Below, in pieces: positions 11,642-22,526 of a stretch of 43,174 nucleotides of DNA (position 1 is its first letter; every line of letters begins with the position of its first letter). The notes beneath the pieces are model-generated. The model was not told the origin of the DNA, did not search any database, and worked only from the letters and a program-made list of their open reading frames with translations. Source of the DNA: Triparma columacea (lineage: Eukaryota; Sar; Bolidophyceae; Parmales; Triparmaceae); contig BRYA01000788.1 of the NCBI GenBank assembly GCA_030267965.1, positions 1 through 43,174 of the forward strand, in the 5' to 3' direction. A program made the translations under genes and the position numbers.

Positions 11642-13528
11642 ATGTCGGACTTGCCGGTGTCTCGTAGGGAGCTAAGATCGCACATTGACACATTTGCGCC
11701 AAGTAACACCAAGATGAATTCGTTGTGGGAAGTTGTCTCGGGGGACCTTGGTATTATCCTTCCTGGGTTTGAAGGAGGGAATAGGGTTGAATCGATAGCA
11801 GATGGTGTTGTCGAAGAAGCGGGAAGCGAGAATGGCGATGAAGATATTGACACATTTGCGCCTAGTATCACCAAAATCGATGAATTCGTTGTGGAAGAAG
11901 TTGCCTCTGGGGAGGGGAGGGGGGGGGAGGAGGAGGGGGAGGTTGTATCGGAGGACCTTGGTATTATCCTTCCTGGGTTTGAAGGAGGGAATAAGGGTGA
12001 ATCGATAGCAGGTGGTGTTGTCGAAGAAGCGGGAAGCGAGGGAAGCGAGAATGGCGATGAAGAGGATGTATTTATATCCGATGTGCTGGTTTGCCAACCA
12101 TGTGATGACGATGTGGAGATTGTTGCTAGGATGAGGAAGAAGACCATCCTGCTGGAGCGAAAGAGAGAAATGGCTATTAGACATTACGATGATGATGACG
12201 ATGACGATGACGATGACGATGATGACGATGACGATGACGACGACGACTATGACGAGGACGATGAATCTTGGGATGGTGATGATGACTTTAAGCCTAAGAA
12301 CCAAAAGAAATCTCGTAAATATAAGGCGAAACAGGATGAGATTGTGGAGAAGGTTGTTGCTGAAAGGAAGACTAACAGCAGTGGGGTTGGAGTGGTGGGG
12401 GTGACAACTACATCTACTACTACTACTACTACTAATATCACTACTACTACCACTATCGCTAAGAAAAAGAAAAAAGCTCCTCCTAAGAAGAAGAAAAAGA
12501 AGAAGGTTCCATCTGTCTCACTGGCTCGCCCCGTCTCCTCCTCCTCTGGGGATGGGGGTTGCACCTTTCTACCTTGTCCCCTCTGCGGGCATCGGGTGTT
12601 AGTGGGGGAAGGGGGGGATGGGGATGAGGCAATAGCACGACACGTAGCGAAGGAGTGCACGGAGAACGGGGGGAGGAAAAGGAGGGGGAGGGGGGGGGGA
12701 GGAGGTACCATAGACTACGGGGAGGGGAGCGGGGGGGAGGAGGAGGAGGTTGATGAGGAGGTTATGGAGTTCGCGGACTTTGAGGAAGAGATAGATGAGA
12801 GGCTTGAGTACGATGAGGAAGAGATAGATGGGAGGCTTTACTGGTGTAGACAGAGAGGATGCAGATATAGGACGAACCAGATGGGCAACCTCAAGCTCCA
12901 CCATGCTAATATTCACGCTATTGGCACAACATGGCATGCATGCCCGCAAGAAGGGTGTGAATATAAAGCGAAGTTGAGAGGCAACCTCAAGAAGCACCTT
13001 GCTGATATTCACGGTATTGGCACAGTATGGCATTCATGCACGCAAGAAGGGTGTGAATATAAGGCGAAGCAGAAATGTAACATGAAGCGGCACCTTGCAG
13101 ATACTCACAATATTGGCGTAACCTGGTATACATGCCCGCAAGAGGGGTGCAAATATAAGGCGAAGCAGGGAGGCAAAATCAAGATACACCTTGCCAATAA
13201 ACACGATATTGGCGTATCCTGGCATAGATGCCCGCAAGAGGGTTGTGGATTCAAGGCGAAGATGAGATCCAGCCTCAAGAGACACATTGCTGCCCATCAC
13301 CCACAAGTTGATATTCACGGTATTGGCACAATGTGGCATACATGCCCGCAAGAGGGTTGCGAATATAAGGCGAAGACGACAGACAGCATCAAGCTCCACC
13401 TTGGTAATGTTCACGATATCGGCGTAACGTGGCATACATGCCCGCAAGAAGGGTGTGAATATAAGACGAAGTGGAAATTCAACCTCAAGAGCCACCTTGC
13501 TAACGTTCACGGTATTGGCGGAACGTGA
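11642..13528 (+). CDS. C2H2 zinc-finger protein with acidic tract and UBZ-like finger
   Basis: Single exon, 628 residues, starting at ATG 11642. The N-terminus carries two copies of a module ending EDLGIILPGFEGGN (the first reads GDLGII). Then come a run of 20 Asp (about 183-202), Thr-rich and Lys-rich runs, and a CPLC...H-x3-C element at about 308-340 that looks like a Rad18-type UBZ finger. The C-terminal third (from about residue 400) is seven tandem C2H2 fingers with a nearly fixed 32-residue period: CPQEGC, 12 residues, H-x4-H, then a DIGVTW-type linker. The fifth finger has an insertion. The C-x4-C spacing and His pairs are intact, so nucleic-acid binding is plausible, but the highly uniform fingers differ from typical transcription factors. 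The next gene is its tandem paralogue. Confidence 0.85.
   Translation: MSDLPVSRRELRSHIDTFAPSNTKMNSLWEVVSGDLGIILPGFEGGNRVESIADGVVEEAGSENGDEDIDTFAPSITKIDEFVVEEVASGEGRGGEEEGEVVSEDLGIILPGFEGGNKGESIAGGVVEEAGSEGSENGDEEDVFISDVLVCQPCDDDVEIVARMRKKTILLERKREMAIRHYDDDDDDDDDDDDDDDDDDDDYDEDDESWDGDDDFKPKNQKKSRKYKAKQDEIVEKVVAERKTNSSGVGVVGVTTTSTTTTTTNITTTTTIAKKKKKAPPKKKKKKKVPSVSLARPVSSSSGDGGCTFLPCPLCGHRVLVGEGGDGDEAIARHVAKECTENGGRKRRGRGGGGGTIDYGEGSGGEEEEVDEEVMEFADFEEEIDERLEYDEEEIDGRLYWCRQRGCRYRTNQMGNLKLHHANIHAIGTTWHACPQEGCEYKAKLRGNLKKHLADIHGIGTVWHSCTQEGCEYKAKQKCNMKRHLADTHNIGVTWYTCPQEGCKYKAKQGGKIKIHLANKHDIGVSWHRCPQEGCGFKAKMRSSLKRHIAAHHPQVDIHGIGTMWHTCPQEGCEYKAKTTDSIKLHLGNVHDIGVTWHTCPQEGCEYKTKWKFNLKSHLANVHGIGGT
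12188..12247 (+). repeat. GAT/GAC microsatellite coding poly-Asp
   Basis: Sixty bases of GAT/GAC triplets encode 20 consecutive Asp residues. ACT-rich triplets coding poly-Thr follow at about 12404-12455 and an AAG-rich poly-Lys region ends near 12510. Confidence 0.95.
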
Positions 13529-13829
13529 AATTTTTCTTCAACATCCATTTTTGAATCATCTTTGCATGCATCTACTTTGTTACTTAAATTGTTTTTCTCA
13601 TATTGTTACACAAATTGAGTTGAAGCGTGTTAAACGAAGCGTGTTAAACGAGGCGTGTTAAATGAAGCACACATACACGTTACGATGTTAAAGTTGAAAA
13701 GGAACAAGAGACTTTGATCTTTTTTATTTCTTGGCCCGAAAGAGAGAGGAGGAAAAAAGGAAAGCAAGGATTGCCCATGCCAGACATTTACTGTCCATTA
13801 CTAACCCTATACCAATAAGAAAATAGTTC
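13529..13829. repeat. Intergenic block with 14-bp iterations, duplicated after the next gene
   Basis: The first 130 bases after the stop recur, with few changes, at about 14978-15115 behind the paralogue. The block ends in an array based on GAAGCGTGTTAAAC (three near copies, about 13620-13665). The remaining 160 bases hold nothing I recognise beyond the presumed promoter of the next gene. Confidence 0.8.
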
Positions 13830-15005
13830 ATGTCGACAGTGCCGGCGCATCGTCTAGATTTCAGTCAGTCGCACGTCAACACACGCGCGCCTAGTATCAA
13901 AATAGAAGGATGCAAGGTGGAAGAAGATGGATCGGAGGACCTTGGTATCCTTGCTGAGTTTCAAGCAGGCAACAAGAGTACATCGACAGCGGGCAGTGTC
14001 GAAGGATCGGGTAGTGCGCCTAGTATCATCAAAATAGAAGGAGTCAAGGAGGAAGAAGTTGGACCAGAGGACCTGGGTATCCTTGCTGATTTTCAAGCTC
14101 AAGCAGTAATATGGCATACATGCCCGCAAGAAGGGTGTGAATATAAGACGAAGCGGAAAGACCATATCAAGAGCCACCTTACCTACGTTCACGATATTGG
14201 CGTAACATGGCATCCATGCCCACAAGAGGGTTGTGAATATAAGGCGAAGCAGAGATGCAGCATCAAGTTACACCTTGCTCATATTCACGATATTGGTGTA
14301 ACATGGCACCCATGCCCGCAAGAGGGGTGTCGATATAAGGCGAAGCAGAGAAGCGAAATCAAGCGTCACCTTGGAGAAGTTCACGACATTGGCGTAACGT
14401 GGCATACATGCCCGCAAGAGGGTTGTGAATATAAGACGAAGCAGAAAAGCACTATCAAGCTCCACCTTGCTAATATTCACGATATCGGCGTAACATGGCA
14501 TACATGCCCGCAAGAAGGGTGTGAATATAAGGCGAAGTGGAAAGGCAACCTCAAGCGCCACCTTGCAGAAGTTCACGGTATTGGCGTAATATGGCATACA
14601 TGCCCGCAAGAGGGGTGTGAATATAAGGCGAAGAAGAGAAGCAACATCAAGTTACACCTTGCTTATTCTCACGACATTGGTGTAACTTGGCATACATGCC
14701 CGCAAGAAGGGTGTGAATTTAAGGCGAAGCAGAGAGGCGGGATCAAGAGCCATCTTGCTCATACTCACGACATTGGCGTAACGTGGCATAGATGCCCGCA
14801 TGAAGGGTGTGAATATAAGGCGAAGGAAAGAGGCACTATCAAGAGGCACCTTGCTGATATTCACGATATTGGCATAACATGGCATCCATGCCCGCAAGAA
14901 TGGTGTGAATACAAGACGAAGCAGAAAAGCAATATCAAGGACCACCTTGCTTATACTCACAACATTGGCGTAACGTCAAATGTTTCTTCAACATCCATTA
15001 TTTGA
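13830..15005 (+). CDS. C2H2 zinc-finger protein, tandem paralogue of the upstream gene
   Basis: Single exon, 391 residues from ATG 13830. The N-terminus has two APSI-KIEG...EDLGIL modules that correspond to the modules in the upstream protein, but the Asp, Thr and Lys runs and the UBZ-like finger are absent. Nine C2H2 fingers follow at an exact 32-residue (96-bp) period, each with the CPQEGC or close core, 12 residues and H-x4-H, joined by HDIGVTW linkers. All nine keep both Cys and both His. The C-terminus (SNVSSTSII) reads through a TCA where the upstream copy has TGA. Nucleic-acid or protein binding is likely; no effector domain is visible. Confidence 0.85.
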   Translation: MSTVPAHRLDFSQSHVNTRAPSIKIEGCKVEEDGSEDLGILAEFQAGNKSTSTAGSVEGSGSAPSIIKIEGVKEEEVGPEDLGILADFQAQAVIWHTCPQEGCEYKTKRKDHIKSHLTYVHDIGVTWHPCPQEGCEYKAKQRCSIKLHLAHIHDIGVTWHPCPQEGCRYKAKQRSEIKRHLGEVHDIGVTWHTCPQEGCEYKTKQKSTIKLHLANIHDIGVTWHTCPQEGCEYKAKWKGNLKRHLAEVHGIGVIWHTCPQEGCEYKAKKRSNIKLHLAYSHDIGVTWHTCPQEGCEFKAKQRGGIKSHLAHTHDIGVTWHRCPHEGCEYKAKERGTIKRHLADIHDIGITWHPCPQEWCEYKTKQKSNIKDHLAYTHNIGVTSNVSSTSII

Positions 15006-15270
15006 ATCATCTTCGCATGCATCTATTATACTTTGTTACTTAAATTGTTTTTCTCATATTGTTACACAAATAGAGTTGAAGCGTGTTAAACGAAGCGTGT
15101 TAAACGAAGCGTGTAAAGTTTGGTTTTTTCCAGTTTTTCCAGAATTTATTGGGCAATTGAGGGAGTTCCTATTTAGTCATCATTGCGCGATAATTGTTCG
15201 AATTGATTATATAATAGCGTGAATTGTATACATATAGTATCTGTGTGTCTAATAATATCAATAGATAGTC
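14978..15270. repeat. Second copy of the zinc-finger 3' flank, then the PPR gene leader
   Basis: From the last codons of the zinc-finger gene to about 15115 this matches the block starting near 13529, including three iterations of GAAGCGTGTTAAAC. The rest, to the ATG at 15271, is AT-rich with no further feature seen. Confidence 0.8.
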
Positions 15271-17905
15271 ATGTTATCGTTATTTCAAGCCTTAAAGTCA
15301 AACAGTCGACGAATATCATCCAAACTCAGTCAATACAACCAATATAGACTTCATAATGCATACTACAACACACACACGTACAATATACACAAATATAACA
15401 TAAGAAACATCAAACATGTACATAAAGAGAATATAATACCCCTCCCACCAACCTTTCCTCGCTCCTCCTTCTCCACCTCTACATCCACATCCACAACCAA
15501 ACCCTCACTCGACGACTTCATTTCATCCGTCGATAATTGTAAAAACGCATCAGAAATCCGCTCCCTCCTAATTAACCTCCCTCCCAACTCCTCCACCCTC
15601 TCAATGTACACCCTAACCTCCCTAATAAACCTCCCATCACCTGAAGTCACGGAGACGGACTACAACACTGCCATGGATAAGATGAGTTACGAGAACGCCA
15701 TGATCCTCTACGTTTGGATGAGGGAAGCATCCCATCAGCAGCAGTCTCCTCCTCCTTCACCCTCCCCTGACCAGCCCACTTTCATCTTGGGGAACGACAA
15801 CGACGTCGTCCTCAACAACCTGCCCGCTAGCCTGGTTTTACCCGGAGGTCTAACCTCCTTAACTTACGTCCGTGCTTTAGGTCGGGCCCTCGCAGGGGGA
15901 AGGATTGATGAGAGTTTAAGCGTCCTCAATGACATGGAGCAGGACCTCCTCATCGATAGACAGAGCCCGGTGTGGACGAAGGTTACAGGGATGATATTAG
16001 AGAAACAGAAGAGGGCTATTATTGTGGGACTTAATGAAAGGAAAATGAGGGAGGGGGAGGAAGAGGTGAGTTTAAAAAAGGGGGTGAAGCAAAGGGGGCG
16101 AATGTGAACACAAAGGTACACAAGACCGAGTCCTTACCTTATCCTCTCCCTCCCTACCCTCTCCCCCCCACCCCCCACCCACAGGGCAAGTACGTGACGT
16201 TCATGAAGCACAACAAGTTCAAGATCTCAAAATACGCAAATTCCTCCACCCTCCACGCCGAAACCCTCCGCAAGCTGAAAAGCGTCGCCCACCGACAGAA
16301 GGAGCTCGCCTCCCGCGCACCCCAGAACTACCAACCAGGCCGGCACAGCGGCTACACGGGGTTTGAGTTTGCGAGTACGTCCGACGGTTTCTCAAACGCG
16401 TACCGTACAATAATCCACGTCCTAGAGCACGTCATGGAGAGGGGGTACGAAGTGGATAAGAGGATGATTAGCACGGCGTACTTGACGTACCAGGCGGAGG
16501 GGAAGATACAGAGGGCTGTCAAGTTTAGGGAGTATGTAGGGGGGGAAACTGAGGTGAGAAGAAGGGGGGAGGGTTTGGATTTTTTGACTATTATAATACG
16601 ACCAACTATTATAATAGACCATAATCACGCACACACACGCCCCTAATCCCCCTCACACACACACACCAACCCCACCCCCCGTCAGCCCTGGATGGACAGG
16701 ATCCTCCTAAAAACCTACCAAACCGCCATCCGAAACTCTAGCCACTACATAATGCGTCACTACGGCAAGCGTAAGTACAGCCCCCACAAGTCCAGGATCC
16801 GCTCCCGCATACTTAAGGAGGTGAAGTCCTTGTACGGTGGTATGGTAGGTAAGGGTGTACATGACGAGTATGATGTGTGTGTTTATTTAGACTGTTTAGG
16901 GAAACTCGGGGACAGCAGACCCGCCGAGCACGCGCTTAACAGGGCGTGCAAGGACGGTGCGGTTAAACCTGACGTCAGCTGGGGGAACGCTGTCATGTGG
17001 GGGATGGCGGTTGATAGGAGGGGAGGAGCGGTGGTTAGAGTACTGGAGAAAATGGAGAAGGGGGAATATGAAGGGATGGGGAAACCGGACGAGAGGAGTT
17101 ATGGAGCGGCGCTGGCTGCCATGGCGTACGACGGGCTGAGCGGGATTAGGGAGGAACAATGCTTTGAACTACTTAAAGATATGAAAGAAGGGAGGGGGGG
17201 AGTTGGGGTGAGGGAGGTGAGACTGGGGGGGGGAGAGGAGTTTCAAAAGGGCGGAATAAAACTTACGCGAAAGTATACGACCTGCCACAACCTCACCTCC
17301 CCACCCACCCCCCCCCACACACACACACAAACACAAACCAACAGGCGGACTGCTCCAAGGTTCTCAGCGCTTGCAGTTGGGGGACGAAGCATTACATGAT
17401 GACCGCCCACCTCGACTCCTCCGACGACTCCTCCGACGGTCCTCCCTCTTCGTACTCAAGCTTGTCCGGGTCGGCCCCCCAGAAACCGTGGGACAGGGCC
17501 CTAATTGTTTGGGGCTGGATGGACTCACTTGGTCTAACAAAAAGCCCAAGACACTACTATTACATGGTCCAGATACTAGGTAGAATGGGCGACGTTTCTG
17601 CTGCAAAGGATATCAGGGATGAGATGTTCGATAAAATGGGGGGAGACCAACATGTTGATACAACACTGGCAGGATACATGGCTGACGAAGGAAGGTGGGA
17701 GGAACTAGAGGAGGTGAGAAGACAAGGAGACGGGTCAGAGAACGATCCCCCCCCACACCACCACCACCACACCCACAATCCCCAACAAACCCCCGAATGA
17801 AGAAACACCTACGTATGCACTTTCTTGTACTAACCCCCCCGTACGCCTCCACAACTCCGCAACCCTCGAAAGCTCATCGACGATGGTTTCGTGGACATGG
17901 ATTAA
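15271..17905 (+). CDS. PPR-like organelle protein, five exons
   Basis: Exons 15271-16065, 16185-16553, 16686-17216, 17345-17713 and 17873-17905 all join in phase 0 and give 698 residues. The first four donors are GAG/GTGAG. The last exon is tiny (LIDDGFVDMD) and is supported by a TACTAAC branch site at 17828, about 40 bases before its acceptor; it is the least certain. The N-terminus is rich in Arg, Ser, Tyr and Asn, lacks acidic residues for about 50 positions and ends RSSFSTSTSTST, which resembles a mitochondrial targeting peptide. The middle and C-terminal parts contain helix pairs typical of pentatricopeptide repeats, for example VSWGNAVMWGMAVDRRG and HYYYMVQILGRMGDVSAAKD. PPR proteins bind organellar RNA, so a role in mitochondrial RNA processing or translation is inferred. 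Repeats are degenerate, so the family call is moderate. Confidence 0.65.
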
Positions 17906-18061
17906 ATTTATCGTTGGTTGTACGTAAATAGAAGTGTGCGTGTGTGAGTGTATAAGTGTGTTTTTAATTTATTTCGTGATGAAAAACCCTTCGCTATCGT
18001 TAATGTGCCCTTCCCCGCTTCCCCTCCAATTTTCATTCCCTCTCCTCTCTTTTGTCTTCTT

Positions 18062-21000
18062 CTATTGCGTGTTGCTAAGCTCCACCAACTTCATGTTCAG
18101 CCTGCTGTCCAGCTCCTTGATGATTGGGTGGTCTCCGTCGAATATTCCTGTGGCGATTAGTTCCTTCCTCTCTTCCTCCAGTCTCTTCATTTCCGCCTCG
18201 ATAACATCTGCCCCCAAGCCCCCCTTTATCGGGCTGTTCTTCCTCCCCTTCTCAGGCGGAGTTTGGCGCGAGCTACCCTCCCCGCCCCTTCCCTTCCTGC
18301 TCGGGCTGTACCTCTCGGGTGAGTACTCTGACTGGTAGCTCTCCTCCCCCTCGTCCTCAACTTGGACCCTAAGGTCTCCCCCCTCTCCCATCCTCGTGCC
18401 CTGGACAACCTCGGTGTCGTTCAGGGCCCGGAGCTCGGACTTTATCTTCGCCAGCTCCCCCCTGTCCCCGTCCATGACGAACCTCTGCTCCCGGGCCACG
18501 TACTCTAGGCGGAGCTGCTCTAGGTCCCGCTGCGCCGCGATAGCAGTCTTCTGCCTCTCCCTCTTAAGGGCCCGGGCGAGCCTGTGGATGTGCGCCCTGA
18601 ACTGCTCTTTCTCCAAGAGCGCCGCGTTCCTCTCGGCCTTCATCCCGTTGATTTTGGCCGCAGAGTCAGACATCTGGGCCTTGAGGGTGACAATCTCCTG
18701 AAGGAGGACGGACTCGGGGTTCTTCCTCTGCTGTTGCCTGTACTCGTAAAAGTCCTCCTCGGCTTGGGTCGCCCTCTTCTTCATGTCCTTCGTTGCCTTC
18801 TCCGCAGCGTCTGCCCTCGCGACGGCTGCCTTTGTGTTCACCTTCTCGAGCTCCACCTTGTGGTTGGCTTCCTCCCTCGCCCTCTTAAGGAGAACTTGGG
18901 ATTCCGCCAACTTCCTCGAATGCTCCTGGATCCTGATGTCCTCGTCCTTCCTGAGTTTTCTCTCCCTCGCCTCGACCTCGCCTAGGACCTTCTTAAGCCT
19001 CGCCTCAAGCTTCTGGTACTCTGCCTGAGCGGCTATCACTACCTCCGCCTTCTCCTTGCCCCAATTCCTAGCCTTCTCCTCCAACGCACGCATCGACGCG
19101 GCCTCCTTCTCCCTCAACTTTTCGTGCCAGGCGAGCTCCTCTTTGTGCCTCCAGACGTCGAACTCCCGCCGCATCATCTCAATGTCGGCAGCAGCCGCGC
19201 TGGCTTGGGGGTTGTTGGGGAAGTACTGGCTACTCTGGAACTGGGAGACATTATTGGACACGCTGGGCCCGCCACTCATCATGCTGTTGTTGTTGTTACT
19301 AAACTCGTCCATGATCAAAGGCGAGGTCAGAGCCTCGATCTCACTCGCCCCCCTGCCCTCCCCAATGTCATCGAGAATCAAAATGCAGTCAATGTGCCCG
19401 ACGGCGACTCCCTCGCTGTTGATGAGTTCGACCATCTTCTCGACCCCCCTCCCGACAATCGCGTCGATGCCATCGTTACCGATGCTCTTGGCGTACTTGC
19501 GATATTCGGAGGACGTCTCGAGGACCTTCTTCGTTTCGGGACAGGTGAAAATAGGCTCATGCTCGAGCATGTCTTGAACGTCTACGGCTGCGGTGGCTAT
19601 GCCCCTTCCCGTCTCTCCCTTTCTCTTTAAGATGACATCTATCTCGTCCAACTTGGAGAGGGAAGGGGCGGAGAAATTATAAAGAGTGGTGGAGTTGCTG
19701 GGAATAGACATAGTTTGGCTCTGCTTCCCCGGGTCGTCCTTGGAGGTGAAGGGTGCGACGGTGGGCCTCTTCGCACCGAGCTGCGCCGCGTAGTGCTCTA
19801 GGACAAAGCGCGACGATGACGTGAAATTTGGTATCTGCTCCTTGATGAGGGTGACAGCGCGGAGGACTAGGGAAAGCCTGAAGTGGCGCGAAGCCTGGAA
19901 GCTACTTTGGGACGAGGTGGTGGAAGGATCGGGTCGGGGAGTTGAGGCGGGAGCAGGGGCAGGGGCGGGGACGGGAGTAGACGAAGAGCCACCTACGACG
20001 GTATCATCGGACCTGCCAACTTCCTGGGAAGTTGTGACCCTGCTCGCATCGCTGGCCTTCTTCACCTCTCTCCTCGCTTTCTCCAAGAGCTCCTGTGCTT
20101 CGGTCATTTTCTTCAGGTGCTCGTCGTCGTCGGTCCTATCGCGGCGCCCAAGCTGCCCTAGCTGGTCCTGGATGGCCTCCTGCTGCTTCTTCAACTCCTG
20201 CAGCTGCTTCATCATGGCTTGCTCGTTCTCGTGCTGGTCCTTGGTCTGCACTACCTCCTCGGTCGCCCTGACCTGAACCTTGCCTAGCTCCCTCCCCCTG
20301 ACGTCCACCAGGCTGAGCTTGGTGTTGACTTCAGTCTCCAGAGCAGCGGGTATCACGCACGAGCATACGACGTCGTTCGTTGCTTGGGAGATGCAGTTGA
20401 GGGCGAGGCTCGTGCGCGTGGTCCTGATGATAGGTCCCAAAGGGCAGTAAGAAAAGTTCCCAACGCTCTCAGTCCCCTTGTCCTTTAGAGTGGCCTTATC
20501 GGTCATGCCGACGGTGCTGCTTTGATTGGTGATAGTGGAAGTTTCGACGAGGGCGAATTTGACTGGGTCTGCGCTGAATCTACAATGAGCGAAGCGAATG
20601 GCGAAAAAGGGTAGCGATAGAAGGTGAGGCCAGTTGTGTGACGTGCTGTATATTGGCTTCCCGACCGCTCTTCCACTTGATTCTCACCTCTTGATCTTGT
20701 CTCGAACGAATACTACAGAGGAAGGTATAACAGTGAAGAGTTTTGGAGGGGGGGACTTGGCGATTTGAGCGGTAGGCACTTGAGGAGCAGGGGTGGCAAC
20801 CACGGGCGGGTTGATTTGGGTCTGCGCGGGAAGTGCCTCTGTCGTGATCATTGCCTTCGACGGCGTCTCCACGAGCGGCTGCTGGGTCTGCACAACACCA
20901 CCTGACATTGGTGCGCTCTGCACTGCCGTCGGCATGCTCTGTACGGGAACAGTCTGTATTCCGCTGGGCGCCGCGCCGGCCCTGCTGAGGGTAATGCTGA

Positions 21001-22304
21001 AGCAAAGGCATGGAGTTTGGAAATTGTCTCCGGAGACGATCTCACTGATAAAGGGCATTTCGCCCTTGATCTTGTACCTTCCAGTGAGTGTGGAGCCTGT
21101 AAACTGGCCCGTCGGGCCGGCCCTCAGGAGAGATTCGATGGGGACCATGCAGCCCCCCAGGATCTCTTTGTTGCATACGAGGTAGATTGCAAAAGGATTT
21201 AGCCTTAGGAAGCTACCGAGGGATGCGAGGGAAGATTGAAGCCGGAACGTGTCAGGCTGAGGCTGGAAGAGGTTGGAGTTGGGGGGCTGCGCGGTCCAGC
21301 TGAAAAATTGGTCCGTCTGCACCGGAGGGAAGTCCTTGAAGACTGCGTGCGGGGAGCGAAAAATGATTTTTGGGTGAGAAGGATTCGGAGCGCCCTTCAA
21401 TGCCGCCTCGTCTCACTCACCTTGATACGAGAACCAAGCGCCGCTAGCGCCGATCTTGGGGGGGTGCAACAAGGGCAGGTTGGCCGCGTACTCCACTCTG
21501 ACAGTGAGGTCAAAAAGCTCGTTACCGCCCCCGATCTGAAGCGCCTCCAGTGGCTTGGGGGGAGCTTCAGCGGGAGAGGGGGCATTAGCGGTGCCAGCGG
21601 TGGTGGCCGCTTTAGTTGCGTCTTTGGAGGTGAGTGCTTCTGAGGCAGAGGAGGCCTCGGCAAGTTCGAATTTGACCTTCTGCAACCTCAGCCCTAACTT
21701 GACCTCGCAACCCCCCCCAGCACCGTGAACTTTGAACCAGCTTTCGTTATCGTTTGTATCGTCCATGTCACGGATATCAACAGAAACGTAACCTAACGCC
21801 TCCACAGTTTGGCTGTCGCTGTTGCCTTCGGGGGCGACCGCATAGATGTACACTTTCATCTTAGGTGTGTAGGCCCTGAAAGGAGGGAGGGGGGGAGGCG
21901 GTTAAAGGGGGTTAAAGGGGGAGACGAAAGTTCTGTGCACTGTCTGCTTCTTCTCACCTCAGCCTCTTGACCTCCTGATCAGATACATTCCAAATCATCA
22001 AGCCCGCATTCCCCTCCCAAAACACCTCATTCGAAGGGGGTGCGGCCTTCAGAGAGGCGCGCTTGGTGGAATTCTTTGTCCTCTGAGATGAAGCGTACGT
22101 TTTCGTGTTGGAAGCCAAGAGGTTGTCAGATAAGAGCCTCTCCCCTGCGGGGGCAGCCGAGGTCTCTCTCAATTTAAGGTCACACTGACACCTAATGCTT
22201 GAGTTTGAACTATTGGGTACCAATGGAAATAGAGGTGGCAATTTCTTGACCGTGAGGGCTCTGATTGAAATCTTATTCGTCATTTGGGGAGATGCAGTTG
22301 CCAT
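18062..22304 (-). CDS. CEP120: CEP120-like centriole protein (C2 domains plus coiled coil)
   Basis: Four exons (22304-21958, 21875-21421, 21342-20688, 20579-18062) join in phases 2, 1 and 2 to 1,324 residues; the last acceptor could instead give an exon start at 20573, two residues shorter. The N-terminal 600 residues are beta-rich, C2-like segments (for example ALGYVSVDIRDMDD). Residues about 940-1230 are a long coiled coil starting REFDVWRHKEELAWHEKLRE. The end (about 1281-1313) reads RLEEERKELIATGIFDG and then HPIIKELDSRL. From memory of the family, the coiled-coil start and this terminal motif match animal CEP120, where the end reads like EERDTLMRTGVYN...IISELDRQI. CEP120 works in centriole elongation and cilium assembly. 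The gene therefore implies a centriole- or flagellum-bearing stage. Orthology needs a reciprocal search. Confidence 0.8.
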
Positions 22305-22526
22305 CCTTGTGTCTCACTTCGAAACAGGGGGGGTGGGGGAACTTGTTGACGCGACGATATGATACGATAAAGCAATGTGAGGCGGTTATAGAAGTGCTTT
22401 GGGTATGAGGATGAAGTGGTTGGTAGTAATGTCAGGCGCTGTGACTTTTAATTATGATTTCACTTCGAATTTTGGGGGAATCCCAAGGAAAAGAGGGAAA
22501 TCCACCCTTCCAGTTAGTTAGGCCAA
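22305..22526. promoter_or_regulatory. Probable shared promoter of CEP120-like gene and the downstream gene
   Basis: Only 222 bp separate two divergent start codons, so both promoters must lie here or overlap. No canonical TATA box was identified with confidence. Confidence 0.5.

Noticed and set aside
13455..13661. Shared peptide IELKRVKRSVLNEAC after both zinc-finger genes
   Set aside because: It arises because the 3' flank DNA was duplicated; the frames do not continue from the zinc-finger coding regions.
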